From positions 2,286,501 through 2,350,500 of the forward strand of contig NZ_CP104883.1 in the NCBI RefSeq assembly GCF_025449335.1: a DNA stretch of 64,000 bases. The letters are read 5' to 3'. Under the pieces are notes generated by a model. It ran no database searches. It saw nothing but the letters and a program-made list of their open reading frames with translations, and was not told where the DNA came from. Of the stretch, positions 19,716-28,556 are shown piece by piece; positions within the stretch are counted from its first letter, which is position 1, and every line of letters starts with the position of its first letter. Both the position numbers and the translations under genes were made by a program. The stretch is from Bartonella sp. HY328 (lineage in GTDB: Bacteria; Pseudomonadota; Alphaproteobacteria; Rhizobiales; Rhizobiaceae).

Positions 19716-20741
19716 ATGAATACAAAACATAATACGGCATCAGCACCCAATCAAACCGCCAAGAAAAAAATACACCTTCCACCGGAAGTTGGCATTTTTT
19801 TCGTTTTAATTGGTATTGCGCTTGCCTATGAAGCAATGGGCTGGTTATTGGTCGATCAAAGTTTTTTGTGGAATGCTGCACGCCTCAAGATCATGATCCT
19901 ACAGGTTTCAGTTATCGGCATTATCTCTATTGGTGTGACACAAGTCATTATAACAGGCGGCATTGACTTATCGTCTGGTTCAGTGGTTGCCATGTCTGCA
20001 ATGATTGCCGCTTGCTTTGCGCAATCTTCCAGTTGGGCATCTGCGCTTTATCCCCAGTTTACCGATTTGCCAGCCTTTATTCCTATTTTGATAGGGGTTC
20101 TAATCGGGCTTATAGCAGGACTAATTAACGGTGCCTTGATTGCCTTTACCAAAATACCACCCTTTATTGCAACTCTTGGTATGATGGTATCCGCACGCGG
20201 TGTTGCCAAATGGATTACAAAAGGCCAACCAGTTTCAGGCTTTACCGAGCAATTTAGTTTTATCGGTAGCGGTTGGTGGCCAGTTGTTATTTTTCTCGTG
20301 CTTGCTGTCGTTTTTCATATTGTTTTACGTTATACACGCTATGGTAAATATACTTATGCAATCGGTGCTAATGTCCAAGCTGCACGCGTATCAGGTATTA
20401 ATGTTGATCGTCACTTAATTAAAGTCTATGCAATTGCAGGTGCTCTTGCCGGTCTTGCTGGCGTTATCACGGCATCGCGTGCGCTTACCGCGCAATCTGC
20501 TATGGGGTTAAGCTATGAGCTTGATGCGATTGCCGCTGCTGTTATTGGCGGTACATCGCTTTCAGGTGGTGTTGGCCGTATTCCTGGTACGGTCATCGGC
20601 ACTCTTATTTTAGGTGTGATGCTTTCAGGCTTCACATTTTTGCGCCTTGATGCCTATTATCAGGAAATCGTCAAGGGCGTCATCGTTGTTGTAGCGGTTA
20701 TCATTGACGTTTATCGTCAAAAGCGCAAAAAAAGAAGTTAA
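19716..20741 (+). CDS. Sugar/polyol ABC transporter permease
   Basis: Inner-membrane permease of the RbsC/IatP family (BPD_transp_2), 341 residues, with about eight to ten helices. Family segments are present: [40 protein letters not shown] and [13 protein letters not shown]. The N-terminal 30 residues are hydrophilic and cytosolic. A single permease must homodimerise, as in ribose and inositol importers. AAGGGG lies before the ATG, and a strong terminator follows at 20776-20802. Confidence 0.91.
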   Translation: MNTKHNTASAPNQTAKKKIHLPPEVGIFFVLIGIALAYEAMGWLLVDQSFLWNAARLKIMILQVSVIGIISIGVTQVIITGGIDLSSGSVVAMSAMIAACFAQSSSWASALYPQFTDLPAFIPILIGVLIGLIAGLINGALIAFTKIPPFIATLGMMVSARGVAKWITKGQPVSGFTEQFSFIGSGWWPVVIFLVLAVVFHIVLRYTRYGKYTYAIGANVQAARVSGINVDRHLIKVYAIAGALAGLAGVITASRALTAQSAMGLSYELDAIAAAVIGGTSLSGGVGRIPGTVIGTLILGVMLSGFTFLRLDAYYQEIVKGVIVVVAVIIDVYRQKRKKRS

Positions 20742-20775
20742 TAATCATAAATAAAATTTCCTCCCAAATAAATTA

Positions 20776-20802
20776 AGCCCTTCTTTGCAAGGGCTTTTTT
20801 TT
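20776..20802 (+). terminator. Rho-independent terminator of the transport operon
   Basis: AGCCCTT-CTTTGC-AAGGGCT forms a perfect 7-bp stem with a 6-base loop and is followed directly by a run of T. It lies 35 bases after the permease stop. Confidence 0.9.
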
Positions 20803-21051
20803 AACCAAAAAAGTAGCAAGCCAATGGACTTTAATATTTAAAGCCCGTACACAATTATTGTGTTATTCAAAGTGCTAATTTATTGTAATATATTTAAATT
20901 ATTGATATATTTGATGAGATTACAATCATTCTATAGTCGCTATTCGCTTTAAAAAATACGCTTTATTAAAACTCTAAGTGCGTGATACGAATGAATTGAC
21001 AATCAATTTGTTAATGACGCATAAAACAATTGAAGCAGGTTAAATACTGAT

Positions 21052-21960
21052 ATGGCTCGAGTTAAGAAAGATACAGCGCTCCCTCAACATTTATCCACTT
21101 ATGAAGGCTTTGTTAATAGCGTTACCGATGAATACCCTAAAATGAGCCCACGCTTCCAGCAAGTTGCGCGTTTTTTATTGCAAAATCCTAATATTATTGC
21201 GATGCAGTCTATTAACTCCTTAGCTGAGCAATGTGGAACACATCCTTCCATCATTGTACGCTTTGCCCAATCATTTGGCTATAGCGGCTTTAAACAGCTA
21301 CAAACCATATTTCAAGCTTGGCTTTCTTCCGCTACTCCAGGCTATCATCAACGCATCAATGCATTACAAGACGATTTAAAATCCAATGCTAATGAAGGCA
21401 ATGTGGGATTTTTAAAGCAGCTGGTTGCACGTGATATTAGCGCATTAGAGACTTTGGTTGATATGGTTAGCGAAGATATGTTGCAACAATCGGCAATGAT
21501 TTTAAGCAATTGCGATACAATCTATATTGCTGGCCATATGCGATCAGATCCTATTGCAAGATTCTTTCGCTATGTTTTATCTATGCTCAAAAAGAAAGTA
21601 ACTCTTCTTGATCCAGCCGGTGGTCTTGCCCTAGAAATGGCACGCATTATGGGGCCTAATGATGCCTTTATTGCTATATCTTTCCGTCATTATGCTAAAG
21701 AAGTCGTTGCTATTTCTGATATTGCGCACGAAAATAAGACGCCAAGCATTATTATTACCGACAGCCAGTTGTCACCGCTCGCCAAAAATGCAAGCGTATT
21801 ATATACTATTCCAGAGGATGAATATTCTTTTTCGCGTTCGCTAGCTGCTCCTATGAGCCTTAGCCTATCGATCTGTATCGCGCTAGCCGCGAAACTGCAA
21901 GAGGGCGAAATGGAAGATGGCAAGCCGCTTATTCCCATGTCAAAAGTCAACCAGAGCTAA
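21052..21960 (+). CDS. RpiR/MurR-family transcriptional regulator 1
   Basis: 302-residue regulator with an N-terminal winged helix-turn-helix (HTH_6, about residues 22-98: SINSLAEQCGTHPSIIVRFAQ) and a C-terminal SIS sugar-phosphate-binding domain (about 135-270: TIYIAGHMRS, NDAFIAISFRHYAKEV). RpiR proteins control inositol genes in several rhizobia. The position directly after the transport operon, behind its own 250-base upstream region, makes a role in that operon likely. It converges with the TSUP gene 8 bases away. The second RpiR gene at 32762 is only distantly similar. Confidence 0.85.
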   Translation: MARVKKDTALPQHLSTYEGFVNSVTDEYPKMSPRFQQVARFLLQNPNIIAMQSINSLAEQCGTHPSIIVRFAQSFGYSGFKQLQTIFQAWLSSATPGYHQRINALQDDLKSNANEGNVGFLKQLVARDISALETLVDMVSEDMLQQSAMILSNCDTIYIAGHMRSDPIARFFRYVLSMLKKKVTLLDPAGGLALEMARIMGPNDAFIAISFRHYAKEVVAISDIAHENKTPSIIITDSQLSPLAKNASVLYTIPEDEYSFSRSLAAPMSLSLSICIALAAKLQEGEMEDGKPLIPMSKVNQS

Positions 21961-21967
21961 AGCTTAT

Positions 21968-22708
21968 CTATAAAATATGGGTCAATCCATCATAAATGAG
22001 CTTAAGTGACACAATAAATAACGCCCATTGTACAATCTGGAAGAATAGTTTTTCAGGCAATAATTTTGCGGCCTTCCACCCCGTATAGATACCTGCAAAA
22101 GCTATTGGTAATAAGAAAATTGCATATTTTATATTTTCAAATCCCATTTGCCCCAAGGCAATATAAGGAATAATTTTAGAAAAATTAATCGCTGCAAATA
22201 CAAAAGTGGTTGTTCCGGCAAAAATTTCCGGTGCCATTTTTTGGGGTAAAGTATAGACTTGATAAGGTGGCGCGCCAGAATGTGAAACAAAGCTGGTTAG
22301 GCCTGTCAATATGCCCCAAAATATGCCGCGCGGTATATTGGCAGGTTTTGGCGCAAGATTTTTGGGTTTTAACACCAAATAAATACAAAAGATAAAGCCA
22401 ATTACACCAATAAATAACTTCATCCAATCTTCTGATAGATAGGATGCTGTCGCCCAGCCAAACATTGCGCCGGCAATGCCTGATGGTATCAAAATTTTGA
22501 GATTACGAGCACTAAACACGTGCCGATAAAGATAGAGAGCCATAATATCGCTTAAAACAAAAATAGGAAGTGTGAGGCTTGCGGCCTGCATAGTTGGCAT
22601 GGCCAAAGCCATAAGCGGAACGGCCAACATACCAAAATTTGCAAATCCCCCTTTAGAAAGGCCGATAAAATAGGCGGCAAGCACTGCACTAATGATTAAT
22701 AATGTCAT
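21968..22708 (-). CDS. TSUP (TauE/SafE) family membrane transporter
   Basis: 246 residues with about seven or eight hydrophobic helices and the two-repeat TSUP layout. The N-terminal GLSKGGFANFGM and the second-half LTGLTSFVSHSGAPPYQVY segments are hallmarks. TSUP proteins move sulfite, sulfonates or small organic acids across the inner membrane, often as exporters of pathway by-products. It is the last gene of the long minus-strand run, 134 bases after a Gfo/Idh/MocA gene. GAGGTAG precedes the ATG. Substrate unknown. Confidence 0.85.
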   Translation of the reverse strand: MTLLIISAVLAAYFIGLSKGGFANFGMLAVPLMALAMPTMQAASLTLPIFVLSDIMALYLYRHVFSARNLKILIPSGIAGAMFGWATASYLSEDWMKLFIGVIGFIFCIYLVLKPKNLAPKPANIPRGIFWGILTGLTSFVSHSGAPPYQVYTLPQKMAPEIFAGTTTFVFAAINFSKIIPYIALGQMGFENIKYAIFLLPIAFAGIYTGWKAAKLLPEKLFFQIVQWALFIVSLKLIYDGLTHIL

Positions 22709-22842
22709 AGCTCTACCTCAATCAAGTAAATGGGTTAACATGAGAACCAGCACCCCAATATTCATGTGTATCACGTCGTTACCCGAATATTATTTCGCGT
22801 AGCAAAAGAAATGCTTGCTCTTTTAATTAATGATTTTTGCCC

Positions 22843-24012
22843 CTAAATTACCATATTGACCCAGTTTTTTATTTGGTTGGATCTAACCGCCGTTTCAATA
22901 AAAGCCATACCACGCAGACCATCTGATAATTGTGGGCATTGTATCAAATCTTCTGGCAATGGCTTATTATTGCGGCGCGCGTCAATAGCAATGGCAAATT
23001 CAGTATAAAGATTAGCCCATGCATCGCTTAATGCTTCAGGATGGCCGCGAGGCATTCTAACCAAGCGTTTTGCTTCTTCTAAAATACCGCCACTATAACC
23101 ACGACTATAGATTTGCACTGGCTGGTCAACTGGTTTAAAATGCAGATATTCAGGATTTTCTTGTTGCCATTCAAGCCCTGCCTTACTTCCAAAAACACGA
23201 ATATTCAGGCCACATTGTGCTCCAGCGGCTACTTGCGACACCATTAAGGTTCCGGGAATATTATCTTCAAATTGTAAATGCATAAAAGCTGTATCTTCAA
23301 CGCGTTTGGGTTGGCCTGTTATATAAAAACAAGCATTTAGCGCATTAAGCTTTTTGCCACTGACAAATTCTGCTAGATGAAATGCATGGGTACCAATATC
23401 ACCAACGGTAAAAACACCATTCGATGCCTCTGGATCTAAGCGCCACGCCGAAAAATCTGGCACATCAATCGCCCATTCTTGAAAATATTCGACATGAATT
23501 TGACGAATTTCGCCTAGCATATTTTGTTTGATCATAGCTTTGGCTTGCCTCACCATAGCATGACCACAATAAGTATAGGTAACCCCAAAAAATACCTTAT
23601 GCTTTTGTTGCAACTCCATTAAAGCTTGAGCTTCGGCAAGGGTAATAGTTACCGGTTTATCACAAATAACATCAATACCCGCTTCAATAAAAGCTTTTGC
23701 CATTGGAAAATGCATGGCATTGGGGGTAACAATAACCACGGCTTCAATACCGTCCTCCCTTCCGGCTTCCTCTAAAGCCATTTGTTGATAATCGCTATAG
23801 ATGCGATCTGATGCCAAATACCACTCACGCCCAGATTCTTGAGCCTTTTGCGGTTTTGATGACAGTGCACCAGCGACAATATCCCAACGATTTGATAATC
23901 TTGCACCATTGGCGTGAACCGCACCAATAAACGCTCCCTGTCCGCCCCCAACAAAGCCGAGCCTTAAACGCCGTTCCATTGGTGCGAAAGGTAATTTTAC
24001 CAATCTATCCAT
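22843..24012 (-). CDS. Gfo/Idh/MocA-family dehydrogenase A
   Basis: NAD(P)-dependent oxidoreductase of 389 residues. The Rossmann motif is GFVGGGQGAF near residue 19 and CDKPVT stands in the place of the usual EKP catalytic-Lys motif. The C-terminal alpha/beta domain contains DIGTHAFHLAEF, with the expected catalytic His. This subgroup, with the ESGREWYLASDRIY segment, is often found in inositol/rhizopine-type clusters, but the substrate is not known. An internal Met at residue 12 is an alternative start, though a G-rich ribosome-binding site favours 24012. It ends the dehydrogenase run of the minus strand. Confidence 0.83.
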   Translation of the reverse strand: MDRLVKLPFAPMERRLRLGFVGGGQGAFIGAVHANGARLSNRWDIVAGALSSKPQKAQESGREWYLASDRIYSDYQQMALEEAGREDGIEAVVIVTPNAMHFPMAKAFIEAGIDVICDKPVTITLAEAQALMELQQKHKVFFGVTYTYCGHAMVRQAKAMIKQNMLGEIRQIHVEYFQEWAIDVPDFSAWRLDPEASNGVFTVGDIGTHAFHLAEFVSGKKLNALNACFYITGQPKRVEDTAFMHLQFEDNIPGTLMVSQVAAGAQCGLNIRVFGSKAGLEWQQENPEYLHFKPVDQPVQIYSRGYSGGILEEAKRLVRMPRGHPEALSDAWANLYTEFAIAIDARRNNKPLPEDLIQCPQLSDGLRGMAFIETAVRSNQIKNWVNMVI

Positions 24013-24113
24013 AATGCCCCCCCTTTATTCTAAAATTATCCACTTCATTTTGTGCTACATAATCATTTTTTGAATATGTATTGGGCTGGTGCTCATTTAT
24101 TGATAATCAAGAA

Positions 24114-25082
24114 CTAACCAATAACGGATGAAAACTTATTCACCACAAGATTTGGATTTAATTGACCGTCAAAATAATCCAAAATATTCTTTGCTGCCGC
24201 CTTTGCCATGCGGCATGCTGTTTCCTCACTAAGGCCAGCATTATGAGGCGTTAATATAACTCGCTTATTGGCAAGAAGTGGATTATCGACATGGGGTGGC
24301 TCATCATTCAATACATCAAGTGCTGCAGCGGTTAAATGGCCGCAATTAAGGCTTTTTACCAATGCTTGCTCATCAATAAGACTGCCACGTGCAGTATTTA
24401 CCAAAATGGCCCCTTTTTTTATGACCGCGAGTTCATTAGCTCCAATAAGCGGTACTTTGCTATTTGAGGGAATATGCAGGGTCACAATATCGGCTTGCCG
24501 TAAACCACCATCCAAAGTTGCAACTGGCTCGCATTGATACTGCCTTATATCGGCTTCATCTACAAATGTATCAAAAACCACGACGCGCATTGATAATGCA
24601 TTGGCAATTTGTGCAACACGTTTACCAATACGTCCAAAACCTATAATCAGCAGGGTTTTTCCATCAACCTCACTGGCATCTAGACTATTGCGATAGTTCC
24701 AATCACCATGACGAATTTTATCGTCAAACAAAACAATGCGACGCGCAGCTGCAAGAATGAGCGTAATTGCATGCTCTGCTACAGAGCGTGAATTAACATC
24801 GCCAACTATTGTAAGCGGAATGTTTCGCTTATTTAAGGCATCAATATCAACGGCATCGTAACCAACACCATGGCGCGAAACAATTTCAAGATTTTTTGCT
24901 TTATCAATATAGCTTGCTGGCAAAGCCTGCGTTCTAATCAGCAAGGCATGCGCATCTTCAATAAACGGCAACATGCTTTGGGTCGAAACTTCCGTAACAT
25001 ATTGAATATTGAGGCCCGTCGCTTCTTGCAACAAAGCTAAACCATCGGGGTGAATACTACCAGCAACAAGAACATTTTTCAT
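24114..25082 (-). CDS. D-isomer-specific 2-hydroxyacid dehydrogenase (phosphoglycerate dehydrogenase-like)
   Basis: 322 residues. NAD-binding motif GFGRIGKRVAQ; catalytic Arg in VNTARGSLID, Glu in DVLNDEPP and His in TPHNAGLS. The start is ATG 25082, directly after the upstream gene's stop (TGATATG), giving tight coupling. A longer frame starting at 25133 would overlap the aldolase by 50 bases and is rejected. No ACT or other regulatory domain is present, so it is a catabolic-type enzyme rather than SerA. With the HpcH aldolase and aldehyde dehydrogenase it probably handles 2-oxo/2-hydroxy acids released from the polyol. Confidence 0.85.
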   Translation of the reverse strand: MKNVLVAGSIHPDGLALLQEATGLNIQYVTEVSTQSMLPFIEDAHALLIRTQALPASYIDKAKNLEIVSRHGVGYDAVDIDALNKRNIPLTIVGDVNSRSVAEHAITLILAAARRIVLFDDKIRHGDWNYRNSLDASEVDGKTLLIIGFGRIGKRVAQIANALSMRVVVFDTFVDEADIRQYQCEPVATLDGGLRQADIVTLHIPSNSKVPLIGANELAVIKKGAILVNTARGSLIDEQALVKSLNCGHLTAAALDVLNDEPPHVDNPLLANKRVILTPHNAGLSEETACRMAKAAAKNILDYFDGQLNPNLVVNKFSSVIG

Positions 25083-25083
25083 A

Positions 25084-25902
25084 TCAATACCCACTCTTAC
25101 TGCTTGTTGCTTTTTGCTCCGTATTTCCATCAATCAATGAACGAAATTTATGAATAGAGGCCGATGCAGCACCAGCTAGAAGCCGGACATCATTGGATAC
25201 AGTCACAAGATCAAATCCCCATTCGACAACTTTGGCTGCATAATCTGGCGTACCATTGTGCAAACAAGCACGCTTGCCATATTTATGAGCAATGGTCATA
25301 ATATGCTTGATGGCATCAACCAATTCTGGCTCTTCACGATCAAAACCAGTGCGATATTTACGCCCGGTTAGACCAAGCGTTAAATCTGCGGGACCAATAT
25401 AAACACCGTCTACGCCATCAACCGAAACAATTTCTTCAAGATTATCAAAAGCCTCTTGTGTTTCAATCATTGCAAGGCAGACAACCTCGCTATCGGCATA
25501 TTTGGCATAATCATCACCAAGAGCAAATAAAGCCCGGGTTGGGCCAAAACTCCTTACCCCATGCGGTGGGTAGCGCATGTAAGACACCAATTGCTCTGCT
25601 TGCGCACGATTATTAATCATCGGGCAGATAATGCCATAGGCGCCAGCATCTAAAGCCTTCATTATATCGGCTGGATCAAGCCATGGAACACGTATCATCA
25701 ACGTTGCTTCACTGCCTCGCATCGCTTGCAACATCAATAAAGACTGATCATAACCAATTGCACCATGCTGCATATCAATTGTTAAACTATCATAGCCCTG
25801 CCCCGCCATAATTTCAGCGGCAAAGGGTGATGCAATTGAAAGCCAGCCATTTAATACTGGCCTATTATCCTGCCATAGCGCACGTAGTTTATTTTTAATC
25901 AT
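25084..25902 (-). CDS. HpcH/HpaI-family aldolase
   Basis: 272-residue TIM-barrel class II pyruvate-type aldolase (family of 4-hydroxy-2-oxoheptanedioate and 2-dehydro-3-deoxyglucarate aldolases). Conserved pieces are LTIDMQHGAIGYDQ, the Arg in RVPWLDP, the metal-binding Glu in MIETQEAF, and YIGPADLTLGLTG. Such enzymes reversibly cleave 2-oxo-3-deoxy acids to pyruvate and an aldehyde. It lies between the aldehyde dehydrogenase and the hydroxyacid dehydrogenase, which fits a short lower pathway. Specific substrate unknown. Confidence 0.87.
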   Translation of the reverse strand: MIKNKLRALWQDNRPVLNGWLSIASPFAAEIMAGQGYDSLTIDMQHGAIGYDQSLLMLQAMRGSEATLMIRVPWLDPADIMKALDAGAYGIICPMINNRAQAEQLVSYMRYPPHGVRSFGPTRALFALGDDYAKYADSEVVCLAMIETQEAFDNLEEIVSVDGVDGVYIGPADLTLGLTGRKYRTGFDREEPELVDAIKHIMTIAHKYGKRACLHNGTPDYAAKVVEWGFDLVTVSNDVRLLAGAASASIHKFRSLIDGNTEQKATSSKSGY

Positions 25903-26032
25903 TGGCTAAACCTCCCTTGCCGCTTAATCATCTTTCATTTGCTTTATATTCTTGCCAATATTAAACAGTGCAAACAGCTGCTTACCCGTGCAGCTACCCG
26001 AAACGGCAAAATGAGAACATAAATTAAAATAT

Positions 26033-27469
26033 CTAAACGCAAATTTGCGCCAATTTAACATTGCAATATTCTAAAATTGCCTCTATTCCACCTTCACGTC
26101 CCATACCACTGCTTTTAATGCCTCCAAAAGGTGCTTCTGCTGCGGCAAGTGCAAAGCTATTTACCCCAACCATACCAGCTTCCAAACCAGCTATAAATTT
26201 ACGCATACGCGCTGCATTATTGGTAAAAACATAGGCAGATAAGCCCATTTGACTAGCATTTGCAGCAGCCAAAACCTCATCCTCATCATCAAATGGCAAA
26301 ATAGGTGCAATAGGGCCAAAACTTTCCTCTTTAACCGCGATAGCATTAGCACCCATACCAGTTAACACCGTAGGTTCAAAAAAATAGCCCTTATCAAATT
26401 GTTCCGGCCGCTTACCACCTGCTTCAATGCTACCACCCTTTGCTATCGCATCTTGCACAATTGCAGCCATCTCCTCTCGGCGCTGGGCATTGATAAGCGG
26501 CCCCATGGTGGTTTCACTATCCAAGCCATTGCCAAGTTTGATTTTTTTAACGCGTGCAACAAAACCTTGCACAAAAGCTTTGAAAATGGCACGCTCGACA
26601 TAAATACGATTAGGCGTAACACATACCTGACCGGCATTTGCAAATTTTGTTGCAACAGCAAGATCTAATGTTTTTTCAATATCACAATCACCAAAGACAA
26701 TAAGCGGAGCATTGCCACCAAGCTCCATACTGGTGCGCTTTAAGGTTTTAGCACTATCCACAATCATCTGCTGGCCAATGCGTGTTGAACCAGTAAGAGA
26801 TATCTTCCGCACGCGATAATCATCCATAATTGGCTGATAAGTATTTGGCGTATTGCCTATTACAAGATTAACAACACCTTTTGGTAAGTTCGCCTCTTTT
26901 AAACAATCAAAAAGTATCATGGCAACACCCGGCACGCTGTTAGAGGGACGAGCTATTAAACTACAGCCAGCCGCTAAGGCTGGCGCTATTTTGCGAGCCA
27001 ACAACACAGCAGGAAAATTCCATGCAGTAAAAATACCAACGACACCCACTGGCTCGTGAGATATTTCAAAACGTCCACCATCAACACGGCTTTCAACTAA
27101 GCGGCCATAAATGCGACGCGCTTCTTCAGCCGCCCAGCGAAATTGGTCAACTGAAAGTTCCCATTCGCGCTTAGCTTGCGCCAAGGGCTTACCCGATTCA
27201 AGCGTCATTTGGTGCGCCGCTTCATCCGTTCGCAATCGCATAATATCAGCTATTTTATGCAAATAATCGGCACGCACCCAAGAAGATAGGTTACTCCAAG
27301 CACTAAAAGCATCAACAGCCGCAGTAATCGCCCTTTTAGTATCGGATGCATTTGCCAAAGTTATGTACCCTAAATGCTGTTGATTGGCCGGATTAATCAC
27401 CTCTAATTGAGCACCGCTGGATGCCATCTGCCATTGTCCATCAATAAAAAGTCCAAAGCGTGCATACAT
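26033..27469 (-). CDS. NAD(P)-dependent aldehyde dehydrogenase (succinate-semialdehyde dehydrogenase-like)
   Basis: 478 residues. Catalytic Glu249 in MELGGNAP and Cys283 in GQVCVTPNR; cofactor segment TAWNFP and TGSTRIG. An AGGA stands 5 bases before ATG 27469. The in-frame TTG at 27484 has no ribosome-binding site. By sequence it resembles GabD-type non-acylating dehydrogenases more than the CoA-acylating IolA/MmsA. In this cluster it might oxidise malonate semialdehyde or the aldehyde from the HpcH aldolase; this is inference. It sits 131 bases before the aldolase gene in the same run. Confidence 0.86.
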   Translation of the reverse strand: MYARFGLFIDGQWQMASSGAQLEVINPANQQHLGYITLANASDTKRAITAAVDAFSAWSNLSSWVRADYLHKIADIMRLRTDEAAHQMTLESGKPLAQAKREWELSVDQFRWAAEEARRIYGRLVESRVDGGRFEISHEPVGVVGIFTAWNFPAVLLARKIAPALAAGCSLIARPSNSVPGVAMILFDCLKEANLPKGVVNLVIGNTPNTYQPIMDDYRVRKISLTGSTRIGQQMIVDSAKTLKRTSMELGGNAPLIVFGDCDIEKTLDLAVATKFANAGQVCVTPNRIYVERAIFKAFVQGFVARVKKIKLGNGLDSETTMGPLINAQRREEMAAIVQDAIAKGGSIEAGGKRPEQFDKGYFFEPTVLTGMGANAIAVKEESFGPIAPILPFDDEDEVLAAANASQMGLSAYVFTNNAARMRKFIAGLEAGMVGVNSFALAAAEAPFGGIKSSGMGREGGIEAILEYCNVKLAQICV

Positions 27470-27569
27470 TTCATTTCCTATCAACCGTCATGTTTCCTTT
27501 AACCAAAGCTTTTATTTAAAAACTTTGGTTGCAAGAATTTATTGAGGTGGTATTTTAAAACTGTTCTTT

Positions 27570-28478
27570 TTAAAATTCTTCAATGGTATAGCCAGCCTTT
27601 TGAAGCGCTATACTAAGATCATCATAACCAATTTGAGCCATTTTTGCAGGTGGTGCCTTATCTGGATCTTGCTCGGCCTCGACAATAAACCACCCTTCAT
27701 AGCCAACATCAGCAAGGGTCTGCACAACTTTGATAAAATCAATATTTCCATCACCAGGCACTGTAAAAGCACCCAATAAAACAGCATCAAGAAAAGACTG
27801 TTTTGACCAATCAAGGCTGTTAATCACTGGCATGCGCAAATCCTTGGCATGGAAATGAATGATACGCGACCCGTGATTTTTAATTGTGCGATAAATATCG
27901 CCACCGGCAAATTGCATATGGCCAGTATCATAAAGCAAGCCAACGGCCTCGCCCGTATGTTTCATAAGAAGATCAAGATCATGCTCGCTTTCAATCGCCG
28001 TCCCCATATGATGGTGAAAACCCAATGGAACTCCATGATCGGCACAAAATTCAGCAAATTTGGTTAAACGCCGACCATAGACCTTAATTTCGTCCTCATT
28101 TAAAACACGGCGTGTATTGAGCGGCGCATTGCGTTTATTTTGAATGGTGCCAGAGGTTTCACCATAAGCAAGACATGCAGCGCCCAATGTACGAAATAGT
28201 TCAAGCTGTTCTATAACTTTGTCTTTTTCAGCAGCAAGGTCATCACTTGCATCAAGCACTGTGCCAGAATACCAACCAGAAGCGAGTGATAAGCCATATT
28301 TATCAAGTTCAGGTTTTAATGCAGCTGCCGTTTTAGGAAACTTGCCTCCAGTTTCAACTCCTTTAAAACCCGCTTCAGCACTTTCTTCTAAACATGTATC
28401 TAGCGTTGTTTGACCGCCAAGCTCTGGTAAATCATCATTGGACCAAGCGATCGGAGCAATTCCTAAGCGTGCTTTCAT
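27570..28478 (-). CDS. iolE: Inosose dehydratase IolE
   Basis: TIM-barrel (AP-endonuclease-2-like) metalloenzyme that removes water from 2-keto-myo-inositol. The N-terminus KARLGIAPIAWSNDDLPELG is typical. HHHMGT at residues 155-160, DTGH at 184-187 and HFHAKD at 208-213 provide expected metal/substrate residues. At 302 residues it matches the family. AAGGAAG precedes the ATG. A paralogue is at 40011-40907. It follows a Gfo/Idh/MocA gene by 78 bases, consistent with oxidation then dehydration. Confidence 0.9.
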   Translation of the reverse strand: MKARLGIAPIAWSNDDLPELGGQTTLDTCLEESAEAGFKGVETGGKFPKTAAALKPELDKYGLSLASGWYSGTVLDASDDLAAEKDKVIEQLELFRTLGAACLAYGETSGTIQNKRNAPLNTRRVLNEDEIKVYGRRLTKFAEFCADHGVPLGFHHHMGTAIESEHDLDLLMKHTGEAVGLLYDTGHMQFAGGDIYRTIKNHGSRIIHFHAKDLRMPVINSLDWSKQSFLDAVLLGAFTVPGDGNIDFIKVVQTLADVGYEGWFIVEAEQDPDKAPPAKMAQIGYDDLSIALQKAGYTIEEF

Positions 28479-28556
28479 TTTAACTTCCTTTGTAGAACAA
28501 TTGGAACAATCGGCCTCTAATGCCCATGTTTTATCTAGTTGAACGAAACTTCTAAG

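Noticed and set aside
26033..27469. IolA/MmsA methylmalonate-semialdehyde dehydrogenase
   Set aside because: Although expected in an iol cluster, the catalytic region GQVCVTPNR and overall sequence fit non-acylating GabD-like enzymes better.
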